Below, in pieces: positions 19,395 through 27,397 of a DNA stretch of 64,000 bases (position 1 is the first letter of the stretch; each line of letters opens with the position of its first letter). Source of the DNA: CAVORB01 sp963698495. GTDB lineage: Bacteria > Pseudomonadota > Gammaproteobacteria > Chromatiales > Chromatiaceae. The stretch spans positions 124,001-188,000 of the forward strand of contig CAVORB010000005.1 in the NCBI GenBank assembly GCA_963698495.1, given 5' to 3'. The notes under the pieces are model-generated. The model saw only the letters and a list, made by a program, of their open reading frames with translations, ran no database searches and was not told where the DNA came from. The position numbers and the translations under genes were made by a program.

Positions 19395-19922
19395 TCATTC
19401 CGGCATGTTCGGCGGGTCCATGTCCAGAAGGGCGGGTTCCTGACAATGGGTCTCCTTGGCCAGCCAGTCCTTGAGCAGATCCACGTGCTCGCTCTCCTCG
19501 TCCGACATCTCTCCGGCGATGCGGCGCACGGCCGGATGTGGCGAGCTCATCGCCACGTGGGCGTAGAAGTCCCGGCCGCGAATCTCATTGTGCAGCGCGA
19601 GGTCCAGGGCCTGCACCGCCGTCATCAGGTAGTTCGCGTCGAACTCCAGGCAATCGCTCTCGGGGGCCGATGGGCAGTTCCACTTGAAGTCCCAGGGCGC
19701 GATCTTGGGCAGTGTAAGCCCCTGCGCCCGACTCTCCACGTCAAGCGCATGCTCCTGACTCATCGTTGCCAGATGCTCGAAGAGCTCGGCTACCTCCTCG
19801 TTGTTGTGGATCGCCATACTCTGGGCCAACTGGCGATAGCGCTCCGCGGATTCGTGCTCCAGCTCCAGCGCGTGGACGAGGAATTCGCCGACGGTCTTGA
19901 TGGTCTTGTGCAAGTCGTTCAT
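19395..19922 (-). CDS. Ferritin-like (rubrerythrin-type) diiron protein
   Basis: A 175-residue four-helix protein. The diiron ligand pattern is visible as ELEHESAERYRQL near residue 20 and DEESEHVDLLKDWL near 140, with EHALDVE and NEIRGRDFY between. No C-terminal rubredoxin domain is present. Ferritin-like proteins of this type store iron or reduce peroxide. It begins inside the last codons of korB (ATGA overlap), so it is made with the oxygen-sensitive oxidoreductase. Protection or supply of iron to its Fe-S clusters is a reasonable inference but not shown by sequence. Confidence 0.75.
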   Translation of the reverse strand: MNDLHKTIKTVGEFLVHALELEHESAERYRQLAQSMAIHNNEEVAELFEHLATMSQEHALDVESRAQGLTLPKIAPWDFKWNCPSAPESDCLEFDANYLMTAVQALDLALHNEIRGRDFYAHVAMSSPHPAVRRIAGEMSDEESEHVDLLKDWLAKETHCQEPALLDMDPPNMPE

Positions 19923-20755
19923 ATCAGGAACTCCGCTTCGATATCCTCAAGCGTAGCGCTTGCCGCAGAATCCGGGCGCCAGGTAGGGAGCTCTTGGGCA
20001 TAGAGCAGGCCAAGCGCCATGCCGTCGTCGAGCTGAATCAGCCGCGCCGCCTCTGCCGGGTTGTTGGTCGGCTCCTGGCGGCAGGCGTGGACCTGCTCTT
20101 TCCAGGTCTTCTGCTCGGGTCGGAAGGTTTGGCAGGGGCTCAGCACGTGGAGAAAGGAGAATCCGCGGTGCTCGATACCCTCGACCAGCAGCCTGGTCAG
20201 TCCGGTGGGATCACCCGAGAAGCCGCGGGCGATGAAGCTGGCCCCCGCCGCCAGCGCGATGGCCGGCGGCTGAAAACGACGCACCCCGGTGCCGCGCGGC
20301 GTGAGCTTGCTGTGGGTCCAGTCCGGCTGGGTGGTGGGCGACGCCTGACCCTTGGTCATACCGTAGACCTCGTTGTCCATGACGATGTAGGTCATGTCCA
20401 TATTGCGTCGGCAGGCATGCAAAAAGTGATTGCCGCCGATGGAGAATCCATCCCCGTCACCGCCGGCCACGATCACCGTAAGGTCGGGGCGTGCGGCCTT
20501 CAGGCCCGAGGCGACCGCAAGCCCACGCCCGTGGACCCCGTGAAAGCCGTAGCTGTCGACATATGCCGGTAATCGCGACGAACAACCGATGCCTGACACC
20601 AGGGCCAGTTCCTCCTTACGCAGGCCCAGGTGAGCGACCGCCTTGGTGACCGCCGAGAGCACGGCGAAGTGCCCGCATCCAGGACACCAGATCGGGGGAA
20701 TGTCGGACTTGTAATCCCTGGCGCGCAGGGTGGGTGCGGCGGCCGATGCTTCCAT
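19919..20755 (-). CDS. korB: 2-oxoacid:ferredoxin oxidoreductase, beta subunit (KorB-like)
   Basis: A 278-residue protein from ATG 20755, which follows the korA stop by one base; the longer open frame upstream is antisense read-through. The thiamine diphosphate-binding region has WCPGCGHFAVL near residue 23 and GGDGDGFSIGGNHF near 95. With the alpha subunit it oxidatively decarboxylates a 2-oxoacid (2-oxoglutarate or pyruvate) using ferredoxin, or runs in reverse to fix CO2. Substrate cannot be decided from the sequence. It is the middle gene of a korA-korB-ferritin-like operon. Confidence 0.88.
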   Translation of the reverse strand: MEASAAAPTLRARDYKSDIPPIWCPGCGHFAVLSAVTKAVAHLGLRKEELALVSGIGCSSRLPAYVDSYGFHGVHGRGLAVASGLKAARPDLTVIVAGGDGDGFSIGGNHFLHACRRNMDMTYIVMDNEVYGMTKGQASPTTQPDWTHSKLTPRGTGVRRFQPPAIALAAGASFIARGFSGDPTGLTRLLVEGIEHRGFSFLHVLSPCQTFRPEQKTWKEQVHACRQEPTNNPAEAARLIQLDDGMALGLLYAQELPTWRPDSAASATLEDIEAEFLI

Positions 20756-20756
20756 C

Positions 20757-22478
20757 TCAGCTCTCCGGTGGCAACGCGTCAATGATCTCGCGCGGACGAA
20801 GGGGCAGGGGCCCTGGCCGCGCAAGGGAGAGGGCCCGGGGCGGCAAGGCCTGCTCGGAATGCAGGTAGCGGAACAGCTGGGCGCCATGGTTCTGCTCGAC
20901 CACCAAGACCTGCTCGGCGCCATGCAGGGCCTCGAGAAAAGCCTCTCGCCGCAGCGGGGCAAGCAGGCGCAATACGACAACGCGTATGGATATTCCCGCG
21001 GCGGTGAGGCGTGCCGCGGCCTCCAGGACCGCCCCGGAGGATGATCCCCAGGTAACGAGGCAGGTGCTTCCGCTGCCGCTGATCTCCGCCCAGTCGGCGC
21101 CGAAGTCGAAGTCCTCGAGCTTCCGGCGGCGTTTCTCCATCTGCGCCCGGTGATCCACGGCCATGCTCGATGGCGTGCCGCGTGGGTTATGCTCCAGGCC
21201 ATCGGCGGTGTACATGCGTCCCGCCATGCCCGGAACGGACATGGGAGAAACCCCATCGTCGGTAACCTCATAACGCATGTAAGGCTGGTCAGCGGACGAG
21301 GCCAGGATCCGGGGCAGGTCGCGGTCGAAGGTCCGTGGCGGGTCGATGACGGCGCGGGACTGACCGAGGGACTGGTCCGTGAGCACGATCGCCACCGTCT
21401 GGAGGTGCTCGGCGAGGCGGACCGCCCACTGGAAGGTGAACACGCAGTCGCGAATGTCCTGAGCCGCCAGCACCAGATGCGGGGCGTCGCCATGAAAGCC
21501 ATAGAGGGCGATGTTGAGGTCGGACTGCTCGGACTTGGTGGGTATGCCGGTGGACGGTCCGCCGCGCATCACGTTGGCCACGACGATCGGGGTCTCACTG
21601 GTCACGGCCAGACCGAGTCCCTCCATCATCAGGCTCAAACCTGGCCCGGAGGTGGCGGTGAGAGAGGGCACGCCGCCGAAAGAGCTGCCGATGATCATGT
21701 TCACCGAGGCCAGCTCGTCCTCCGCCTGAAGCAGTGCCCCGCCAAGACGGTCGAGTCGGGGTGCCATCCACTCCAGCATCTCGCTGGCCGGCGTGATCGG
21801 ATAGGCGGCCACGAAGCGAATCCCCCCGCGCACGGCGCCGAGGCCGCTGGCCTCGTTTCCGCTGATGCTCCATCGCACCGCGTTGGCCGGTGCGGCAGCC
21901 GAATCCCTTGCTGGCCACGCGGCGTATCCGGCGCGGATGCAGGCGATGGCGGCCTCCGCGACCTTGGGTCCCTTCTTCTCGAGGTTGTCGATAGCGGCCT
22001 GCTCAAGTGCCGCGAGCGGCAACCCGATGGCTGCGCTCAGCGCGCCCAACGCCGCCATGTTGAGGTGTCCCCTCTCGACGGCGGTTGCGTATTCCTTGAA
22101 CGGGACCTCCCGGACCTCGGCGCCGGAGGCGAGCACCTCCGGCGGGATCGGACCGGCGGCCGGATCGGACAGAATCAGGCTGCCCGCGTCCAGCGGGATC
22201 TCGTCCACGAAGCGGCTTACGTTGCGCCAGTCGAGCCCCACCATCAGATCGAATCGGTCCCCCATGCAGCGCACCGGCTCTGGTCCAAAGCGGACCATGG
22301 CGGCCGATTCGCCTCCCCGGATCTGCGGTCCGGCGGAACGAGTCAGCAAACCGTAGTAACCGGCGCGAGCAACGGCCGACAGCAGGATCAGACCGGTGGT
22401 CACGGCGCCGCTTCCGCCCGAGCCGGTAATGGCGACGGCGAGCCCGTGTGTCCGCGCGCTGGGGAGGTCAATACCCAT
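20757..22478 (-). CDS. korA: 2-oxoacid:ferredoxin oxidoreductase, alpha subunit with fused gamma domain (KorA-like)
   Basis: A 573-residue protein. Residues 1 to about 190 form the gamma domain (ITGSGGSGAVTTG, SAGPQIRGGESAAMVR), joined to an alpha domain beginning near residue 205 (SGNEASGLGAVRGGIRFVAA, YPITPASEMLEWM). This fused gamma-alpha layout is typical of KorA-type 2-oxoacid:acceptor oxidoreductases. TATSGPGLSLMMEGLGLA is the conserved middle segment. The cognate beta subunit follows directly. No ferredoxin subunit is encoded in the operon, so the electron acceptor must be supplied elsewhere. Confidence 0.88.
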   Translation of the reverse strand: MGIDLPSARTHGLAVAITGSGGSGAVTTGLILLSAVARAGYYGLLTRSAGPQIRGGESAAMVRFGPEPVRCMGDRFDLMVGLDWRNVSRFVDEIPLDAGSLILSDPAAGPIPPEVLASGAEVREVPFKEYATAVERGHLNMAALGALSAAIGLPLAALEQAAIDNLEKKGPKVAEAAIACIRAGYAAWPARDSAAAPANAVRWSISGNEASGLGAVRGGIRFVAAYPITPASEMLEWMAPRLDRLGGALLQAEDELASVNMIIGSSFGGVPSLTATSGPGLSLMMEGLGLAVTSETPIVVANVMRGGPSTGIPTKSEQSDLNIALYGFHGDAPHLVLAAQDIRDCVFTFQWAVRLAEHLQTVAIVLTDQSLGQSRAVIDPPRTFDRDLPRILASSADQPYMRYEVTDDGVSPMSVPGMAGRMYTADGLEHNPRGTPSSMAVDHRAQMEKRRRKLEDFDFGADWAEISGSGSTCLVTWGSSSGAVLEAAARLTAAGISIRVVVLRLLAPLRREAFLEALHGAEQVLVVEQNHGAQLFRYLHSEQALPPRALSLARPGPLPLRPREIIDALPPES

Positions 22479-22553
22479 GAACGACTCTTACGCGTTGCCT
22501 ATCGGGAAACCCCATCATAGCGCGGTCCGGCCTCCTCGAACCGCCGGCCCAGG

Positions 22554-22937
22554 TCAAGCGCGCAAGCGAAAGAAGAGGTAAGGCGCGGCCATCACCCAGG
22601 CCAGGAGCAGCAACCACAGGCGACCGGCGGAGAGGTCGTAATCGTGCAGGAGACGCTCCCAGGAATGTCCGGCGACGAAGTGACCGAACAGGAACTCGAA
22701 GCAGACGGTCATCAACAGCCACATCAAGCCGATCCCTATGGCTATTGTGGCGGAGTCCGGCCGCCATCGGCGGATGACTGCCCACATGTAGGCGCCGAGC
22801 AGCACGGCGGCGGTGAGCGTGGAGACCTGATGAGCCCGCAGCTCGGCCAGATGCTCGCCGTACCAACTTTGGCGCAGAACACCGTTGGCGATCGCGATCA
22901 GGACCATCGGAAACCAAGCCAGAAAATACTTCCACAT
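22554..22937 (-). CDS. Small integral membrane protein, unknown function
   Basis: A 127-residue protein with about four hydrophobic segments: WFPMVLIAIANGVL, STLTAAVLLGAYMWAV, AIGIGLMWLLMTVCFEFLFG and WLLLLAWVMAAPYLF. No family was recognised. It ends 75 bp upstream of korA in the same orientation as korAB. The upstream intergenic space to hdeD (22938-23155) presumably holds divergent promoters. The composition is that of a genuine membrane protein and the codon use matches its neighbours. Confidence 0.6.
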   Translation of the reverse strand: MWKYFLAWFPMVLIAIANGVLRQSWYGEHLAELRAHQVSTLTAAVLLGAYMWAVIRRWRPDSATIAIGIGLMWLLMTVCFEFLFGHFVAGHSWERLLHDYDLSAGRLWLLLLAWVMAAPYLFFRLRA

Positions 22938-23155
22938 AGGGTTCGCTTTTCACCCGAGATTGGTCGAAATGATACGGTCGGCGACCGGTGGTCGTTGGCG
23001 GGTAATGTTGCGATACTGACCGCTCCTGTAGCAAAGGGACAGGTACTTATGCACTCGTCTGAAAGAGGCAGCGCGCAAGTACCGAGCGCCCGTCCGAGTC
23101 ATAGAAATCGGATGAATTTCCAATTTTTTCTTATTGATTTTCATGAGCAAACACC

Positions 23156-23779
23156 ATGAACCAGAGCAATGAAATCCCTCTGCCGAAGATACAGAGCGCG
23201 ATCTTCGGAGAGCTCAAGAAGAACTGGGGCTGGCTGCTGGCCTTCGGCATCCTGTCCATCGTGCTCGGGACGATCGGTCTCGGCATGACCTTCGGACTCA
23301 CGCTCGCCAGTGTATTGTTGTTCGGCGTGCTGCTCATCATCGGGGGTGTCGTCCAGATCTTCGACGCCTTCAAGTGCAAGGGCTGGAAAAGCACGCTGTG
23401 GCATGTGCTCATCGCTCTGCTCTACATCGGCGCCGGCGCGATGATGGTCGCCGACCCCATTCTTGCCTCCGCCACCCTGACCCTGTTCCTCGCCTCCATC
23501 CTGGTGGCGGTGGGGGTCATGCGCATCTTCATGGCCTTCCAGATGCGGCCAGCGAAGGGCTGGGGCTGGCTGTTGGCGGGGGGGATCGTCACCATTCTGC
23601 TGGGGGGGATGATCATCTCCGGCTGGCCGATGTCTGGCTTGTGGGTGATTGGGCTGTTCGTCGCGGTCGAGTTGATCGTCAACGGCTGGACATCGGTCTT
23701 CGTCGCGCTGGCCGCGCGCAGCGCCGCTAAAGAGGAACAGCAGGCCCCCGCGACCGGAAGCGCGACCTCGGGCGCCTGA
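23156..23779 (+). CDS. HdeD family membrane protein (DUF308)
   Basis: A 207-residue protein with six hydrophobic segments arranged as three hairpins, the DUF308 repeat pattern of HdeD. Typical repeat stretches are ILSIVLGTIGLGM and AGGIVTILLGGMIISGWP. HdeD is an inner-membrane protein linked to acid resistance at high cell density in E. coli; its molecular function is not known. The tail is charged and Ala-rich. It has its own A+T-rich upstream region (23095-23150) and is not obviously in an operon with the flavoprotein fusion downstream. Confidence 0.8.
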   Translation: MNQSNEIPLPKIQSAIFGELKKNWGWLLAFGILSIVLGTIGLGMTFGLTLASVLLFGVLLIIGGVVQIFDAFKCKGWKSTLWHVLIALLYIGAGAMMVADPILASATLTLFLASILVAVGVMRIFMAFQMRPAKGWGWLLAGGIVTILLGGMIISGWPMSGLWVIGLFVAVELIVNGWTSVFVALAARSAAKEEQQAPATGSATSGA

Positions 23780-23904
23780 GGCGCGCAGTCCCGGGTGTGC
23801 GGTCGGTGGAAGACCCGCAACCTACCACGCCGCCGAGCCGGCGATCCGACGCGGCTCGGCCGGCGGCGGCACGTTTCGAAAGCAAGCGACCCTAGCTCCG
23901 GTCC

Positions 23905-26079
23905 ATGAAGGGGAAACCAGCCAACCATGAGTTTCCCATGAGAAAATACGCCAAGCGTCTGATCCTGGCCGGGTTCCTTGTCGTCATCCTGGCCGCGCTG
24001 CTGACTCTGGTGCCGGCCGAGTACCTGAGCTTCGGTTATCTCAAGTCCCACCAGGAGCGGCTGGCCGCGCTCTTCCTGCGCGATCCCTGGAGCACGGCGG
24101 GCGCCTTCATCGCGCTCTACGTGGTGTCGGTTGCCCTGTCATTGCCCTGGGCCGCCCTCCTTGGCCTCGCCGCGGGCGCCATCTTCGGGTTCGTCTGGGG
24201 AACGGTCATCGTCTCCTTCGCGTCCACCCTGGGCGCTACCCTGGCCTTCCTCATCGCCCGCCATCTGGCCCGGGATCTGGTGCAGGGCCGCTTCGGAGAT
24301 CGTTTGGCGACGATCAATCGAGGGGTCGAGAGGGAAGGGGGGTTTTATCTCTTCGCCCTGCGTCTGGTACCCGTCTTCCCGTTCTTCCTGATCAATCTGG
24401 TCATGGGCCTCACGCCCATGCGCACCCGGACCTTCTTCTGGGTGAGCCAGGTCGGCATGTTGCCGGGCACCATGGTGTTCGTGAACGCCGGAACCCGCAT
24501 CGCCGAGCTTGAATCCGTGTCCGGGCTTCTGTCGCCGGCGCTCCTCGGCTCCTTCGCGCTGCTTGGCCTGTTCCCGCTAGTAGCCAAACACGTGCTTGAG
24601 CGCCTTCGGCGGCGGCGCAGCCTCGTGGCCTGGTCCCGGCCCGAGCGCTTCGATCGCGATCTGATCGTGATCGGCGGCGGCTCCGCGGGTCTGGTGGCCG
24701 CATACATCGGCGCCGCGCTCAAGGCGAAGGTCACCCTGATCGAGAAGGACCGCATGGGGGGAGACTGCCTGAACACCGGCTGCGTGCCCTCCAAGGCCCT
24801 GATTCGCACCGCCCGCTTCCTGGCCGACGTGCGCCGGCACCGGGACTTCGGCGTGCGCCATGCTGCGGCGGAGGTCGATTTCGCGGAGGTCATGGCACGC
24901 GTGCACGCGGTGATCCGCGAGATCGAGCCGCATGACTCGGCGCAACGCTACCGCTCGCTAGGCGTGGAGTGCGTCGAGGGCGAGGCTAGCCTGCGCTCTC
25001 CTTGGGAAGTGGAGGTCGGCGGCCGCGTCCTGAGCGCACGAGGGATCGTGCTCGCCACCGGCGCGAGCCCGGTGGTGCCCGGGATTCCAGGTCTGGCCGA
25101 GGTCCCCTGGTTGACCTCCGACAGCCTATGGGGTCTGACCGAGCTTCCCGACCGACTGCTGGTGCTCGGCGGCGGCCCGCTGGGGTGCGAGCTCGCTCAG
25201 GCCTTCGCCCGTCTCGGCAGCCGCGTGACCCTGGCGGAGCAGGCGGATCGCGTGCTGATTCGGGAGGATCCCGATGTGGCCTGCATGGTAGCCGAGGCGT
25301 TGGAGGCAGACGGGGTGTCCCTGCTGACTGGCACGCGCGCGAGCCGGTTTGGTCGGCGTGGAAGCGAGAACCTGCTGACCGTGGAGGGCGCGGGAGGGGA
25401 AGGGGATGTCCCGTTCGATCGCGTGCTGTTGGCGGTCGGCAGGCGCGCGGTGACGAACGGCCTCGCCTTGGAGCGTCTGGGCATCCGCCTGAACCGGGAT
25501 GGGACCATCGCCACCGATGCCTCACTCCGCACCGAGGTGCCGACGGTCTACGCTTGCGGCGACGTCGCCGGTCCCTACCAGTTCACACACGCCGCCTCCC
25601 ACCAGGCTTGGTACGCCGCGGTCAACGCCCTGTTCGGCGGCTTCCACCGCTTCCGCGCGGACTACTCGGCCCTGCCGATGGCCACCTACACCGACCCGGA
25701 GGTGGCGCGCGTGGGCCTGAACGAGTCCGAGGCCGCCGAGCGCCGCATCGCCTACGAGGTCACCCGCTACGATCTCGCCGATCTCGACCGCGCCATCGCC
25801 GACTCGCGCGCCGAGGGTCTGGTGAAGGTGCTCACCCGCCCGGGCTCGGACCGCATCCTCGGGGCCGTGGTCGTCGGGCACAACGCCGCGGAGTTGATCG
25901 GCGAGTTCGTCACCGCGATGCGCTCCGGGCATGGGCTCAATCGGATCTTGGGCACCATTCATCCCTATCCCACTTGGGGAGAGGCCAACCGCTTCGCCGC
26001 CGGCGCCTGGAAGCGGGCGCACGCGCCCCGGCGGCTGCTGCGCCTGCTGGAGCGCTACCACGCCTGGAGGCGCCATTGA
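23905..26079 (+). CDS. TVP38/DedA-like membrane domain fused to a pyridine nucleotide-disulfide oxidoreductase
   Basis: A 724-residue two-part protein. Residues 1 to about 225 are a TVP38/TMEM64-like (SNARE-associated) membrane domain with several hydrophobic helices and FALRLVPVFPFFLINLVMGL. Residues 245-724 form a flavoprotein. It has an FAD-binding GGGSAGLVAAYIGA, a redox-active CLNTGCVPSKALIR near 286, and an NAD(P)-binding GGGPLGCELAQAF near 415. A C-terminal dimerisation part includes TIHPYPTWGE. It resembles mercuric or dihydrolipoamide reductases, but no mercury-binding domain is visible and the substrate is unknown. The start may instead be ATG 23938. Confidence 0.85.
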   Translation: MKGKPANHEFPMRKYAKRLILAGFLVVILAALLTLVPAEYLSFGYLKSHQERLAALFLRDPWSTAGAFIALYVVSVALSLPWAALLGLAAGAIFGFVWGTVIVSFASTLGATLAFLIARHLARDLVQGRFGDRLATINRGVEREGGFYLFALRLVPVFPFFLINLVMGLTPMRTRTFFWVSQVGMLPGTMVFVNAGTRIAELESVSGLLSPALLGSFALLGLFPLVAKHVLERLRRRRSLVAWSRPERFDRDLIVIGGGSAGLVAAYIGAALKAKVTLIEKDRMGGDCLNTGCVPSKALIRTARFLADVRRHRDFGVRHAAAEVDFAEVMARVHAVIREIEPHDSAQRYRSLGVECVEGEASLRSPWEVEVGGRVLSARGIVLATGASPVVPGIPGLAEVPWLTSDSLWGLTELPDRLLVLGGGPLGCELAQAFARLGSRVTLAEQADRVLIREDPDVACMVAEALEADGVSLLTGTRASRFGRRGSENLLTVEGAGGEGDVPFDRVLLAVGRRAVTNGLALERLGIRLNRDGTIATDASLRTEVPTVYACGDVAGPYQFTHAASHQAWYAAVNALFGGFHRFRADYSALPMATYTDPEVARVGLNESEAAERRIAYEVTRYDLADLDRAIADSRAEGLVKVLTRPGSDRILGAVVVGHNAAELIGEFVTAMRSGHGLNRILGTIHPYPTWGEANRFAAGAWKRAHAPRRLLRLLERYHAWRRH

Positions 26080-26144
26080 GAGGGGCCGATCTGGTATCCT
26101 TTTTCCGAGCATCAACCTCGCCCGGCAGTCCGCCGCGTTTCGCC

Positions 26145-26900
26145 ATGCATACTCAGCGCTTTCGCATCTCCAGCCCCCGAGCCCGGCTACTATCCGCGGT
26201 GGCCACCGTGGTGCTCTCGCTCGCCGCCACCGAGCTGGCCGCGGGGTCATGGACCGGCACCCTCCGAGACGGCAGCGTTCTCCAAGTCGACCCAGAGACC
26301 CATCGCCCCATGCGTTTCCATAACGGCGGCGTGGCTCCCCTGTGGGATGGCACGCACCAGCTGGAGGACGGGTCGGTGGTGATCGTCCGCGACGGCCAGG
26401 CGATTCCCACCGAGGACATGATCGAAACCTGGGAGCCCGAGCCCGGCGCCAAGCCAAAGATGCGCGAGCGATACTGCGAGCAACTGGTGCGCAAGGCCTG
26501 CGGCTTCCACGACGAGTGCGCGACGGCCCAGCCCTGCGTGCTGGCCCTTCAGCTGCTGAGGTTGGAGCGCGAAGAGCAACGTCGCGCACCGCTGGGCTCC
26601 GGGGCTTATCCCCAGACGGAGTCCACCAGGGAGTGTTTTTCCGCGCTCTCCAACGCCGCCTTTCCGGCGTGCAAGGCATCGGTGCCGGAGGCGAAGGAGA
26701 CGGCCTGCAAGAAGCTGGTCGACCGGGTGTGTGGCCAGGACGACCGCTGCGCCGCGAGCCCAGCATGCGACCCGGCGCGCCAACTGCTGCGGATGGAAAA
26801 CGAGGAGCGCCTGGAGAGCGCGGACCCGGATGCCAGGACGGCAATCGGTGTCGAGTGCGAGAAGGCGGCGGACAACGCCTTCTTCACCGCCTGCGAGTAG
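26145..26900 (+). CDS. Secreted Cys-rich protein with an internal duplication, unknown function
   Basis: A 251-residue protein with a signal peptide: a basic start (MHTQRFR), a hydrophobic core LLSAVATVVLSLAA and a likely cleavage after about residue 33. The mature part holds two repeats of one Cys pattern. The first runs from YCEQLVRKACGFHDEC to FPACKAS. The second runs from ACKKLVDRVCGQDDRC to FFTACE. Both carry a QLLRxExEER segment. It is probably periplasmic and disulfide-bonded. The frame is open upstream through the flavoprotein gene, but ATG 26145 with the signal peptide is the clear start. No family was recognised. Confidence 0.65.
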   Translation: MHTQRFRISSPRARLLSAVATVVLSLAATELAAGSWTGTLRDGSVLQVDPETHRPMRFHNGGVAPLWDGTHQLEDGSVVIVRDGQAIPTEDMIETWEPEPGAKPKMRERYCEQLVRKACGFHDECATAQPCVLALQLLRLEREEQRRAPLGSGAYPQTESTRECFSALSNAAFPACKASVPEAKETACKKLVDRVCGQDDRCAASPACDPARQLLRMENEERLESADPDARTAIGVECEKAADNAFFTACE

Positions 26901-26910
26901 GCGCGAACGA

Positions 26911-27357
26911 ATGGCCGCGGACCAAGAGAACAAGGGAACGGAGGGGAAGAGGCACGGGCGTTTGTACGAGCGCCTCGAATGCGTCGGCAACGCCTTCGTC
27001 GACTACTACCATCTGATCGGCCTCTTCATCATCGGCGCCGTGCTGGTCTGGGCGACGGTGCAGGAGCTGATCCACATCGTCGTCGAGAGCGGCCCCTCGG
27101 TGAAGGACATCCTGCTCCTGTTCATCTACCTGGAGCTGGCCGCCATGGTGGGCATCTACTTCAAGACCAAGCGGCTGCCGGTGCGTTTCCTGCTCTACAT
27201 CGCGATCACCGCACTGACCCGCGTGCTCGCCATCGACATCAAGACCATGAGCGACCACCGCATGATGATCATCAGCGCGGCGATCCTACTGCTCAGCCTG
27301 TCGCTGCTGGTCATACGCTTCGGCGCGGACCGCTTCCCGACCCGGGATCAGGATTAG
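26911..27357 (+). CDS. psiE: PsiE-like phosphate-starvation-inducible membrane protein
   Basis: A 148-residue protein with four hydrophobic helices. LFIIGAVLVWATVQELI, the loop FIYLELAAMVGIYFKTKRLP, and the run TRVLAIDIK match the PsiE family. PsiE is a membrane protein of unknown biochemical function, induced in E. coli during phosphate starvation under PhoB and CRP control. The ATG at 26911 lies 10 bp after the preceding stop, so the two genes are probably co-transcribed. No Pho box was looked for with confidence in this short gap. Confidence 0.8.
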   Translation: MAADQENKGTEGKRHGRLYERLECVGNAFVDYYHLIGLFIIGAVLVWATVQELIHIVVESGPSVKDILLLFIYLELAAMVGIYFKTKRLPVRFLLYIAITALTRVLAIDIKTMSDHRMMIISAAILLLSLSLLVIRFGADRFPTRDQD

Positions 27358-27389
27358 GAGCGCCGCCGCCTATCTTGCGGAGGCGCTCC
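27357..27389. terminator. Likely bidirectional terminator
   Basis: A perfect 8-bp inverted repeat (GGAGCGCC and GGCGCTCC) with a 17-nt interior that can extend the stem lies between the convergent psiE and trpB2 genes. There is no long T tract. Confidence 0.45.
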
Positions 27390-27397
27390 CGCGGCGT

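Noticed and set aside
20756..21502. 5' extension of the korB frame
   Set aside because: It is antisense-composition sequence overlapping korA; the conserved start is ATG 20755.
25002..26144. Long frame upstream of the Cys-rich secreted protein
   Set aside because: It is a shadow of the flavoprotein fusion in another frame; a signal peptide begins at ATG 26145.
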